This document shows, piece by piece, positions 1 through 10,500 of a stretch of DNA of 64,000 nt (the first letter of the stretch is position 1; each line of letters opens with the position of its first letter). The stretch lies in the NCBI GenBank assembly GCA_964030475.1, contig CAXIPT010000003.1, positions 805,023-869,022 of the forward strand, in the 5' to 3' direction. The translations under genes and the position numbers were made by a program. Under the pieces are notes generated by a model. That model was not told the DNA's origin, made no database searches, and saw only the letters and a program-made list of their open reading frames with translations. Source of the stretch: Tethya wilhelma. Taxonomy: Eukaryota; Porifera; Demospongiae; Tethyida; Tethyidae.

Positions 1-389
1 TACAAGTAGTAAAAATTTCAAAAAATAAGCAGTGTAGGAATGGACAGTGCTGTAAAAAGTATTGGAACAAGGAATGGTCTCAATTTCGGCACATGACTAC
101 TTCATTTTTTGTCAAGTTTTGGCCTGTAATCTAACTCTGCCTGCTATATTTTATTCCACTTTTTAGCGAAGTGATAAGATTTGTGATCATAGTACTCGTT
201 AGCTATTCAAGTAGAGATCTGATTCATTGTTTGAACCATCCATTTACGACAAATAGCTATATATATGAGGGATCAAAAGTGAAAATGAAGTAGTCATGTG
301 CCGAAATTGAGACCATTCCTTGTTCCAATACTTTTTACAGCACTGCCCATTCCTACACTGCTTATTTTTTGAAATTTTTACTACTTGTA
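1..389. mobile_element. Foldback MITE, family A (copy 1)
   Basis: Two arms of about 107 bp (2-112 and 284-389) are inverted copies of each other and contain the phrase GTAGGAATGG, with outer ends acaagtagtaaaaattt. No transposase lies inside. Other copies: 31904-32320, 45829-46219, 52377-52823, and a single arm at 17159-17290. Small ORFs here come from the repeat and are not genes. Confidence 0.85.
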
Positions 390-590
390 TATAACTATTG
401 GCATGCAAGCATGGAGTGGGGCGAGCACGAGCAAGCGCATGCGCATAAAGTTTTGCATGTGTTAAATTCTTCTGCATTCACATGAGCACTTTTGTATATG
501 CGCTATACGGGGATAGCTCATGTGAATGATGAAAAATTCGATTAAAAGTGCGCAATTATCACGAAAAGATCATTGTCTGACCTCCTCTAC

Positions 591-603
591 ACACACACAC
601 ACA

Positions 604-646
<43 letters not shown>
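591..646. repeat. (AC)n microsatellite
   Basis: An almost pure AC run. A 113-codon antisense ORF here is only the CV/VC translation of the repeat. Nothing gene-like is seen from 390 to 930. Confidence 0.95.
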
Positions 647-650
<4 letters not shown>

Positions 651-930
651 CTTTCGTTTGCACAGTTTATCATTGCCTCCTTGATATTCATGAGGTATCT
701 AGCCAGCACAGAGATGACAGGTAATGTGTTTATTGATGTCACCCAACTTGAGGGACATGCAGAAAGAGAAGAGACTTGGATATATAGAGAATGTAGTAAC
801 AACATCACTTTTTCACACACATCTCTAGTTAATTTTGTGAGGGTGTGCCGCGAGTACAATGGGCTATTCCAGTTAATAAGGGTACAACCCTGTTGAGGAG
901 TGATATTAGTACTTTTACCCCTAGACACTC

Positions 931-1200
931 ATTACTGTGATAGCTCCCCCAAGACACAAATTAAAACCCGCTTTTATGCCCCAGGACACATTAGCTTTAG
1001 TTGTAGGACCCCAAGACTAATTTAAGGTTTGATTTTAACCCCCTAAGACAAATTAGTGTCAGTTGTGGCCCCCCAGGACGTAAAATTAGATTTTATTTAA
1101 CCCCCTAAGACATATTAATGTCAGTTGTAGCACCCCCCAGGACGTAAAATTAGATTTTATTCAGTCATTGTGGTGGCCCCAAGACACAAGGAGCGGAACT
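931..1200. repeat. Degenerate tandem repeat, unit about 60 bp
   Basis: Phrases such as ccccctaagaca, attagtgtcagttgt and ccccccaggacgtaaaatta recur four to five times, the last two units almost identical. It lies just beyond the 3' end of the DDE element. No gene is seen from 1200 to 1367. Confidence 0.75.
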
Positions 1201-1367
1201 GACTGCATTCAGTTGTCATAATTATATATACATGTAGCTATTTACTGATTGAGCTATCAAATGAATGTAATGTTAGCATTTGTACACAAAGTATGTTATA
1301 AATTTGATACAGAAGACTTCAGTGATCGCATGCACGACCACATCTGTATTATTATGTGTAGTACTAT

Positions 1368-3404
1368 CTAAATCGGGATTGGTGACCAGAGTACTTTGAT
1401 TTTCTGTTTTGATTTTAATGGAAGCAATTCTTCTTCGTACATTACATCAGGATCTGACTCATAACTTAAAGTCAACATGTCAGTATCACGGTCGTAAGAG
1501 TTCACTGCTGCTGCATACCATCCCTCCTGCCAATCTGTTCCTTCTAGCTCCCCTTTCTCCCAAAAAATTTTTACTTTTGATCCAATTTGGGTTGCCTGTT
1601 CGTCATTAGAAGTTGTAGGTAGGGGTCCAGATTGCCTTACATTAGATGCACGTGGTAGATCTCTTTCAATAGTAGAATTCTTCATTCTTTCTGACTTTAA
1701 ATACTCTAGTAATGGGTTGAAGAGTCTATCAAGCTCATCAATACTGTGTATGTGACTTGGTATTGGTATAAAACATCTTGAAGTTGTTGACAGTGTGTAC
1801 TTCCGTTGACGATAAATGTGGGATGTAAGGGTTAGCTCTCTCAGATTTCTGATGATGTTTTGTACGATTTCAATTAAATCTTTTAATTGCTCCTCTTCCC
1901 TGGCAACTATATCGGCAGTACGATTAAGATGTAACAAGTAGACTCTCAAAACAAGTTGCTCCTTACATCCTATTGTAGAGATATGATGGTAAGATAGAAT
2001 TGCTTTCAATTGTGCTATGGTCAGGCGATTGATTGCTCCAGTTGTGGTGGGTACACAGGCTAAATTTCCATCATACAGAGATTGTTGAGATAGAATTGGT
2101 GGCTCTTCACCTTGTTTTACTATGATTAAATTAACTAGTTGATGCTTGGAAAGCGTAGCTGTAACAGGAATATTAAGTTTTCGACATTGAGCTTGTAGTT
2201 TTTGTTTGGTGTTCAAACGATAAAGATCATGTTGTTTCCAGATATTTTTTTCTAGCTCAGCTTTTATCTGGTTTTCAGTGCGCTCATTGATTTGATTGAG
2301 GTGAGCTTCAGCGTTCTTCGGTTTCACCCAAGCTAAGAGACATATCTGGTTAAGTAAAGTTGGTGTTGGTTTAGGAATAACTGTGAAACACAAATCTAGG
2401 ACTTTGGTGGGAAGGACAAGACCCGGGATATTGTCCCATTCTCCCTCAAGCATTTTTACTTCTTCTAGTGGTAAATAATGTAATTCACTTGTTTTGAACC
2501 ATCGAAGAAAATCTGGAACTGGCTGCAGTTCATGTCGAGAAGAGCTGCTGACTGAAGATGAATATATTGTTGTTGTGTACTTATCAAGCCAACAGGTCAC
2601 ACAATCATTGTGCAATGTGTTCTGTATGGTCTGGTAGTCGTTGATATACATACCACAAAAATGTTGGTCAACATTCCAATTCATGACTAAAGCATCCAAC
2701 ACTGGTCCATCTTGTGGTGTGTATGAATGAGAGAACTCTGATTTTCCCTGCTCATTTAGTGAGAGAAATGTGTTCATTTGTTTTTCATCATTGAAAACGA
2801 ATTGTTCGTTCTTCACCCCTCTGAAGCACATTAGAGGATTCCCTCCAAAGGATCCATGTATCAAGCACTTTCTTACATTCTCTGCCACTTCTTCCATGTT
2901 ATCTTTGTGCTCTTCTGAACCAACTGTAGCATTTTTGTGAAGTGGTTTGCTAGAAAAAGGTCCATGCTTTCCAAGCACCCTGTTTTCTTCAGCATGTACA
3001 CGTTCTACAAAGTTTCTCTTACTGTAATATTCTGCAAAAGAAACTTGTGTAATTTTTTCAAGATTTAAAAAATTTAGTAGTCGAACAAGACACATTTGGA
3101 CTAGTGGACTTGCTGGTTGCTCTGCCGGACCATTGTCAACAACAAATACAAGTCGTTTCTTTAGGATGTTCGTTTCTCTATCCCTGAAAAATGTATCCAA
3201 AGATGGCAGGCTAAGTAGGAGCAGAAATTCGTTAAGACATTTAAAGGTTGTCTCAGGTTCATAGAATGACAGATTCAGGAGTGTAACACTCTGTCCAGTT
3301 CGAGTTAACTGAATTTCGGTGGTTCCAGATACCTGCAGATGTAGATGTTCAACTGACTGAGAAGCTGGTAGGGATATTTTAGTCTGAAGAAATAGAAATG
3401 TCAT
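1368..3404 (-). pseudogene. Transposase, C-terminal part (DDE core, two SAP-like motifs, Tudor-like tail)
   Basis: A 678-codon ORF. Residues about 85-150 hold the putative catalytic stretch (VVDNGP, then SKRNFVERVHAEEN). A SAP-like helix-extended-helix is at about 395-430 (LNTKQKLQAQCRKLNIPVT) and a second at about 458-495 (RLTIAQLKAILSYHHIST). Residues about 610-665 (VKIFWEKGELEG, DPDVMYEEELLPL) resemble a Tudor/SH3 barrel. The first ATG is only where the ORF caller begins: the open frame continues upstream to about 3530. It would act in the nucleus on element DNA. The frameshift argues this copy is not autonomous now. Confidence 0.65.
2126..2391. repeat. 266-bp direct repeat, copy 1 (inside transposase ORF)
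   Basis: Matches 6428-6693 with one visible difference (gatcatgttg against gatcattttg). This copy is in frame in the transposase and covers the first SAP-like motif, so it is probably the donor. Confidence 0.95.
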
Positions 3405-3511
3405 TGGAGTGATGGCATTCGTTCTTGATTGATCCCAAGTATGATCAGGAAGGGTTACACGCTTCTTCCAAGATGCACTTGGGAGCTGGACTGGAGATAT
3501 GTCTGTTGGAA

Positions 3512-6418
3512 TTATTGCTTTAGCATCCTGATAATCAACGAATCAGCTGAATCTTGGCAGCTGTCCACGTGAAGGTTAACATTTGCTGTCAACCAGTGTA
3601 GGTTCACAACCAAGTGTTCTACACTAGTGCGGGGAATCTTTTTTAGCGATAGTGGTGCATTAACATTCTTTCCATGGTGGTGCTGAACGGCTTGTTTCGA
3701 TCCTTTGCGGTAATTTTCAGTGTAATTGTAGCAAGAGCTTAGTGATATTTGAAACGATTCTGGAGCCATGGATAGGAGAATCTCTCTAGCAGCCTTCATG
3801 TTCATTACATTACCAGCTGAACGATAAAGAGTTCCTGTGGTAAGTCGTGGGTGAGCTTCAACACCACCACCATCATCCTTTACATCATACTCTCCAAAGG
3901 CATAAAGGAGAACAGCTGGCAACTCAGGAAACTTGTCTGTTTTGAGCTTCCTGCCTCTTCCTTCAGCAATTGTCTTGATCTCCTTAAGTTTCCGTGAGGA
4001 AATAATTCTTTCTGTCAAACGTTGCTGCTGAGTGGTGGTCAAATCATTTCTGACAATTTGAGATGTTGTTCTTATGTCAGAATAGTGTTGGAGTCCACTA
4101 TGAAGGTGTTGCTTGCCACTAGTTGTTCCCTTTCTACTAGCGAGTCCTTGGAGTTTTGACGTAAAATTTACACTTGTTAGTTCTGCGATTAGCCCTTTCA
4201 ATACAAGACGGTCTCTGTGACTATCCAAGTACTTCAGTGCTGGCTCATATTGGTTACCTAAACGTTCCTCAACAATTCCTTTGACAATTGTATCTCTGAC
4301 AGTTTTATCATTATCAATCATGGAAATTAGAGCCATGATAGCTTCACAAATATAAGGAGAGTTTGGAACCAAATAAGCTTCGTTGAAGATATAGATTTGA
4401 ACAAGATTGAGATGATGACAGAAAATTTTGTATAGTTCCATTGATCGTCTCCGTGTGGTATTGGTAATACCCTTTTCAGAGCAATATAATCCACCAGCAT
4501 ACTGTGTTTTAATAATAGGTCCATTGTCAATGATGAATCTGCCAACAGCAATAAGGGAATTGAGATGTAACTTCTTGCTTTTATCCTGTAACTTGCAGAG
4601 TTTGGTTTTCATTGTTGTAATGTTATCTTCCAGTGTGCCTTCAACCTGACTCTGATTAACATAAAGTAATTGACCTCTTTGGTCAGTGAATTGGGAATAA
4701 CCCTTTTGTACTTTATCTCTGGCAGCATTCTTTACAGCCAGTGTACCTTGTCTTTCATACCATTTCTGAGATAAACCATCAAAAGGGATGATGTTGTGCT
4801 GTTCAGAGCAGTGCTGAGGATACAAATACACTTCAACACTTTCACGTTGATCAGTAGTTACTTGAGTTGATTCATCAGAGGAGGTAACCAAATCAGAATC
4901 ATCCATTGTTTCAGAATTATCTAACTGTTCTTGGTAGTCAGTTTGTTGACTATCAGATATGTCTGAATATTCATCACAAGATAGATTTGGTACATTGATG
5001 CTCGGATTGAAATTAGTACTAGCTACAAATGTTACAGTGGTATGTTCTTCAGCAAATCTTGAAGATCCTACTGGAGAGCTTGTGTCCTTCAACCACTGAG
5101 TGATAGCTGATTGATTTTCATTGGTATGAGACTCAGTTTTATGTTTACGTTCAAGCTTGTTACTCATTACATTTAGTAATTCTCCAACCTTTACCGAAGG
5201 CAAGTTACTTGCTTTTGTTTGTTTGGTAGATACATCAGATTGTGATACACGGTCAAGAATTTGGATGGGGGCAGTTGCTACATCCTGAACATCTTCAGCA
5301 CCAGCATTTTTACACTGTAATATACCATTCGACTTCTGACTCTCAGATTTAACACACAATTGTTTTTTATTTAATTTTGAAGAAACTACCTCATGTTTTA
5401 GATATTTTGTGAGTGGACCTTTTTTCATATTTTTTCTCGTTTCTTTTTTGGATCGGTTTGATGACATGTTGAATATGTCTACAGTTGAAACCAATGGTGG
5501 TGAATGTTTCCTCTCACCAGACTGAGAGCTAGGTATAAAGGGAAGAGGATGTTTCGGTGGCGGTGAGCTCTCACCAGACTGAGAGCTAGGCAGAGGATGT
5601 TTCGGTGGTGGTGAGCTCTCACCACACTGAGAGCTAGGTACAAAGGGAAGAGGACGTTTCGGTGGTGGTGAGCTCTCACCAGACTGAGAGCTAGGCAGAG
5701 GATGTTTCGGTGGTGGTGAGCTCTCACCACACTGAGAGCTAGGTACAAAGGGAAGAGGACGTTTCGGTGGTGGTGAGCTCTCATCAGACTGAGAGCTAGG
5801 CAGAGGACGTTTCGGTGGTGGTGAGCTCTCACCAGACTGAGAGCTAGGTAAGAAAGGCAGAGGATGTTTTGGTGGCGGTGAACGTTTCCTCTCACCAGAC
5901 TGAGAGCTAGGTACAATAGGCAGAGGACATTTTGTTGGTGGTTGAATGCACAAGACAAAGTGATTTGGTGACCATGATGGAGAATTAGGTACAGGTGGTG
6001 AAGTACTTGTCCACATTATAGTAATACAATCAGTACGTAAGCTACTCAACCGAGGTAGCACCATTCTGTTCAGCACTGGTCTAATACGATGCTCAAACTC
6101 TGGGAAAACAGATCGTATATTGCACCTTAGTACTGAAGATATAGCATAAATGTGCCACATATTAGAATATGTGCCGTTTACTGTAGTTTCGATGCAATCA
6201 TTTTCCAAGCAACAAGTGGCAAGATCCATATCTTGGTTGCGGTATCCACTCACAGCTATGTCAAAGCTGGCAGACATTGCTGGAAGGACATTTGCACTTA
6301 CAACAGTCCCACTAACATCAAGCATAGAAATGATATCAGGTTGTAAGTAGTGTTTTTGGTGACATACTAATTCACAAATGGTCCTGACACGCAATTCTAT
6401 GTGCATAGACTCACTTCC
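3512..6418 (-). pseudogene. Transposon protein, N-terminal part with proline-rich repeats
   Basis: The ORF of about 970 codons opens at a GTG (6424); the first ATG lies six codons in (MHIELRV). The first 150 residues resemble the OTU/vertnin-like regions fused to such transposases in marine invertebrates (phrase MWHIYAISSVLRCNI), an assignment I hold weakly. Residues about 170-310 are Ser/Pro-rich tandem repeats. The C-terminal half is conserved-looking (FIIDNGPIIKTQYAGGLYC; LHWLTANVNLHVDSCQ) and leads into the DDE part through the frameshift. Homology upstream of 6424 is replaced by a duplicated segment, so the true N-terminus may be lost. Confidence 0.6.
5515..5960 (-). repeat. Coding minisatellite (SSQSGESSPPPK repeats)
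   Basis: At least eight units of 60-75 bp encode SSQ(S/C)(G/D)ESSPPPK(R/H)PLP with an optional FVP insert. Units are nearly identical at DNA level, pointing to recent unequal exchange or slippage inside the transposon ORF. Another frame gives the AHHHRN repeat protein, a shadow. Confidence 0.9.
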
Positions 6419-6427
6419 ACACACCCG

Positions 6428-6693
6428 TTAAATTAACTAGTTGATGCTTGGAAAGCGTAGCTGTAACAGGAATATTAAGTTTTCGACATTGAGCTTGTAG
6501 TTTTTGTTTGGTGTTCAAACGATAAAGATCATTTTGTTTCCAGATATTTTTTTCTAGCTCAGCTTTTATCTGGTTTTCAGTGCGCTCATTGATTTGATTG
6601 AGGTGAGCTTCAGCGTTCTTCGGTTTCACCCAAGCTAAGAGACATATCTGGTTAAGTAAAGTTGGTGTTGGTTTAGGAATAACTGTGAAACAC
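6428..6693. repeat. 266-bp direct repeat, copy 2 (displaced)
   Basis: A second copy of 2126-2391 in the same orientation, now 5' of the 970-codon ORF. It encodes the same SAP-like stretch but ends at a stop (LVNLTGVWK) and joins unrelated coding sequence (7026-6694) in another frame. The single mismatch implies a recent event. Confidence 0.95.
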
Positions 6694-7026
6694 TGTGTCT
6701 TTGAGAGACACTAGCTGGCTTTCGACCAGATTGACTAGGCTGTTTTGTGCCTCTTTCTCGATCATCAGGTTTACTGTATTGAGTGTGATGGCTCTATCCA
6801 GCTGTTTGAAGAACATTTCTTCAAATTCATTTTCAAACAATTTAGCTGCATTGGAATTGGTAGAGAAAACTTTGGGAAATGCTGCTGGCTTGAATTTTCT
6901 AGGAATATTTCTGCTAGTTTGAGTATCTTGTTGGTTTCTTAGTATAGTTTTCAGACTATCGATTTTGCCTTGATGGGTCTGGAATTCTTTACTTTTGTTC
7001 GCGAGAAAGTCGTAATTGACTCTCAT
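6673..7026 (-). pseudogene. Coiled-coil ORF fragment, unrecognised
   Basis: A 117-codon ORF (MRVNYDFLANKSKEF...) rich in charged and heptad-like residues, ending six codons after it runs into the displaced repeat. It may be a 5' exon of a gene or of another transposon protein. A copy of the CARD-array upstream block lies 300 bp 5' of it (7331-7383), so it may be the remnant of an array gene whose 3' part was replaced. I do not recognise the family. Confidence 0.3.
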
Positions 7027-7117
7027 CCATTTCTATAAGATCATCATAATGACATTAATTTTATTTAAAGTATGCATACAGTTGTGATAACAAATTTAGT
7101 GTGGGTTCTCATAAACT

Positions 7118-7196
7118 ATATTAATTTTATTGTGTGTGCTGTGAATGATTATAGTACAATTATTGTACTATAATCATTCACAGCATAAAATTAATA
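7118..7196. repeat. Near-perfect hairpin
   Basis: Arms of about 35-40 bp (around gtgaatgattatagtacaa and its complement) meet with almost no loop; one 5-6 base insertion breaks the left arm. AT-rich; probably a tiny foldback element or a cruciform-prone site. Confidence 0.8.
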
Positions 7197-7330
7197 TAAC
7201 TTGATCTAACTGCACGTCTTTTAGTCTAATAAAGGATAGTATTATAAATATATATACACATAAGGCATACCTGCATCTTTGACATATGTGACCTGTCAAG
7301 GGAAAACGTGCCGGCATGCAGAAATAAATG

Positions 7331-7383
7331 GTGGGCATTATTTTGAATGATGAACCGCATATAAAATTGACGACCTTTACCAT
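7331..7383 (-). promoter_or_regulatory. Conserved CARD-array upstream block, orphan copy
   Basis: Contains gtgggcattatttt followed by aaaattgacgacctttaccat, as in the blocks 5' of the genes starting at 12652, 15274 and 22596. Here no array gene follows on the minus strand, only the ORF fragment at 7026. Confidence 0.5.
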
Positions 7384-7528
7384 GATTTTTACATTCATAA
7401 TGGCACAACATGCTAAACACCAAAACATACTAGTATTTACAACAGTTATACTCTTGAAATATCTTTCAATAGTTCATTTACGTACACTGTCACATTGATG
7501 CTCTGCTCTTTTCTTTTGTATTTGGAAG

Positions 7529-10500
7529 TTAGCTCGCGAACGAAGAAGTGCTGAGTCCATCAACATATGCACCGACAGCCTCTCCGACTTTTGAACCAGC
7601 CACACCTCCAAGGCCAGCACCAACAAGTGCTCCAATTGCTGTCCCTATAAACGGTATAACAGCTGTACCAACAGCTCCACCTAGCGCAACACCACTCCAA
7701 AGACCAACTGCTTCTCCAGTATCTTTGTACTTGCCAATTGCAACAACACTTCTGTCACACCTAGATAGATTTTCTTTTGTGAATTTGACAAGAGTATCAA
7801 GTTCATTTACATGTTTTTCTACTGCCTCTCTGTTGGAACGATAGATACTGCGAGCTTCTTCATACACCGATTCACATTTCAGCTTGATTTGAAGCAAATC
7901 CTCGTTGTGTTTGGCTGTTTCATATAGTTCTTTTAACTGTTCTTTAAATATAGTTAATCTGTTGTAGTGCTCATTGGACATCTTAAGGAGTAGTATCATT
8001 GATTCCGATATCACTATTTCAGCCTCCACCAAAGTTTGAAGCAAGAAACCTTCTACTTCTTCCCTAGTCAATTCACTCACATCTAGGTCATATTTTTCAT
8101 GAAGGTGATCTTTTACAAACTGATTCTCTTTAAGAGTTCCCCTAGAGTTGAGTGCACTTTTAATATCTTTGAGTTTTGTGGTCTCGATTTGTTCGATTTT
8201 CAATTGGTATTCTCCTCTTAATTTTTGTAGCACTTTTGTTGAATCAGGTGTAATGTCAGAAGTAGTAGTAAGACTACTAAGCAGGATTTCACTGGTTCTA
8301 CTCTCAGTAGGATCAACTGCCCTCTTTAGCTCACTAGCTAACTTGGTAAGGTTCAATTCTTGAAGGACAGCAACAAAATCATCAAAGTGAGCATCACTGT
8401 CCTTGATCTTGTCTAGGATCTGACTCATGAGGATACTAGCCCTGTCATATTCATGAGCATGAGGATTCTCAGCTTGGACTTTGCTATAGGGAGAAATGAG
8501 AGATTTTAAACGAGCATGTACGGCAAATTCCACAACAACTGGGGATACAGCTTCCACTAGATGAGGTAAATTTTCAACAAACACGTTATATCGAAGAGAT
8601 TCAGATATATCCTTCACATTTGCAGAAGATGATCCTGTCTTTTTCTTCGCTACTGCGGCAGGGGTCATAACGAGAGGGGTCTTATTCTCACCAGAAGAGA
8701 TAATGAGAGGGGTCTTACTCTCAACTGGAGATGTAATGGGAGGGGATTTACTCTCTAAGTGGGAATTAACTGTCGATTCTCTCTCAGGATCATATAATTG
8801 ACAATTATGCCCAATCACTTCAGCGATTTTCATCTCTATAGTCCTGATCTCGTTCAGAGTAAAGGAGCAGTTGGGAGTACCACGTTCAGCACCAAACCAC
8901 AGTTCATCAATCATGAGTAACTTGCTTGAAGTAGGTGATGAATCAAGCTTGTGTGTGGGTATTTCAAAAACATTTCTCTTAGAAAAAACTTTGAAATTTT
9001 CCAGGTAGCAATCAAGATCTGTCCTACATTCTTCACAGTGCTCATTGATAATTTTTTCAAGGATTCCATAGTTAATAAATGAGATGTAGTTATGATGATG
9101 CAGATACAATTTAAGATCAGATATTGATGTGATTGCCCCCAACTTATCATCATGTAATAGTCGAATTGCTTTAGGATTATCAGTTTGAGCCAAAGAATAG
9201 ATTGTGCTCCTAATCTCCTCCACAGGTGTTTCATTGCTGTTTAATGCTTTGAAAATATTGTCTAAAAGTCTCGTAAAATCGATTTTAATCCTGTATGTAT
9301 CCTCAAAGAGTTGATGTTCTAGTGTTTCTATCTCATCTTTAGCTAGACGACTGAGGTCAAGGTGTGGAAATGACCCTTCTTTCAGTCCAGGACATTTTGA
9401 TCTATCTTCAAAGTATGATTCTATGCTACACTGTCCACAGGGACATTTGAAACCACAAGTTTTTGCTCCTGTAACACTTGATTCTGCTCCTGTAGAACTT
9501 CTAAAATCAGAGTCTCCACTAGTTCTACTCTCAGTAGAATCTACTGCCCACTTTAGTTCACTAGCTAGCTTGGTAAGGTTCAATTCTTGAAGGATATCAA
9601 CAAAATCATCAAAGTGAGCATCACTGTCCCTGATCTTGAATTCGATCTGACTCATGAGGATACTAGCCCTGTCATAATCATAAATGAAGGGATTCTCTGC
9701 TCGAATTTTGTTATTGTGAGTAATGAGAGACTTTAAAAGGGCATTCACAGCAAATTCCACAACAACTGGTGACACAGCTTCCACTAGACGAGGAATGTGT
9801 TGGACAAACACTTTACATCGAACAGATTCAGAGGTATCCTTCGTGGAGGGGGTGACTAAAGCAGATGATTTCACTTCCTTTGCTAATGCAGGGGGCATAA
9901 CAAGATGGGTCTTACTCCCAGCTTCGGATGTAACAAGAGGTGCCTCTTTCTTAACAGGGGGTGTAACGAGAGGGGTCTTACTCTTATCATAAGTTTGACT
10001 CTCTGTGTCTTGATCGTGGGTTGGTAGTTGTGGTTTTGGTTGGCATATGACAATAATACCATGGTGTATCAACTCACTCAGTTGAGAGGTTGTGAGGGGG
10101 AAAGTGGGAGCTTCTTGACAAGGTAAAATTGAAAATGCTAGTTGGATACCAGCATTAACATCCACTAGATTGATATAGCTATCTCTAAGTTTGACGACTT
10201 TAGCAACTTTATTCTTGACAGCATCTATGTCCCTCAAGGTAAAGGGGCAGTTAGGATCAGTGCCCCCAAACCACAGCTCATCAATTACTTTAACCACAAG
10301 AATGTGATCAGAAGAGAAAGATGGTGACATGATGGCATAGCTTGGAACTTCAAAAATATTTCTTTTGCAGAATTGTGCAAGTTTTTGATAGTAATTGTCT
10401 AGGTCTCTCCAACATTCTTGACAATGTTCATAGATAATTTTTTCTAAGATTTGATAATTAATAAAAGAGATGTACTTGTGACGAATCAGAAAGATTTGAA

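Larger units (their letters stand above)
1368..6424 (-). mobile_element. DDE-type DNA transposon with SAP and Tudor-like domains, frameshifted
   Basis: One long antisense coding region is split into two ORFs (6424-3512 and 3404-1368) by a one-base frameshift near 3530-3545. After the shift the reading frame stays open back through about 3530 into the second ORF, so this was one protein of roughly 1,680 codons. VVDNGP and a downstream ERVHAEEN suggest the D and E of an RNase H-like DDE core. Two SAP-like motifs and a C-terminal SH3/Tudor-like barrel follow. I do not name the superfamily. No clear terminal repeats were found, and the 5' side adjoins a 266-bp duplicate of internal sequence. Confidence 0.7.

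Noticed and set aside
587..928. 113-codon ORF rich in CV repeats
   Set aside because: It is the translation of an (AC)n microsatellite; similar ORFs over GA and TG runs (25.2, 25.6, 26.1, 44.7, 62.8 kb) were rejected too.
5479..5958. 159-codon ORF with RAHHHRN repeats
   Set aside because: Alternative frame of the proline-rich repeats of the transposon ORF on the same strand.
7548..7844. Plus-strand 98-codon Ala/Pro/Thr-rich ORF
   Set aside because: Antisense shadow of the glycine-zipper coding region; the same is true at 20558-20809.
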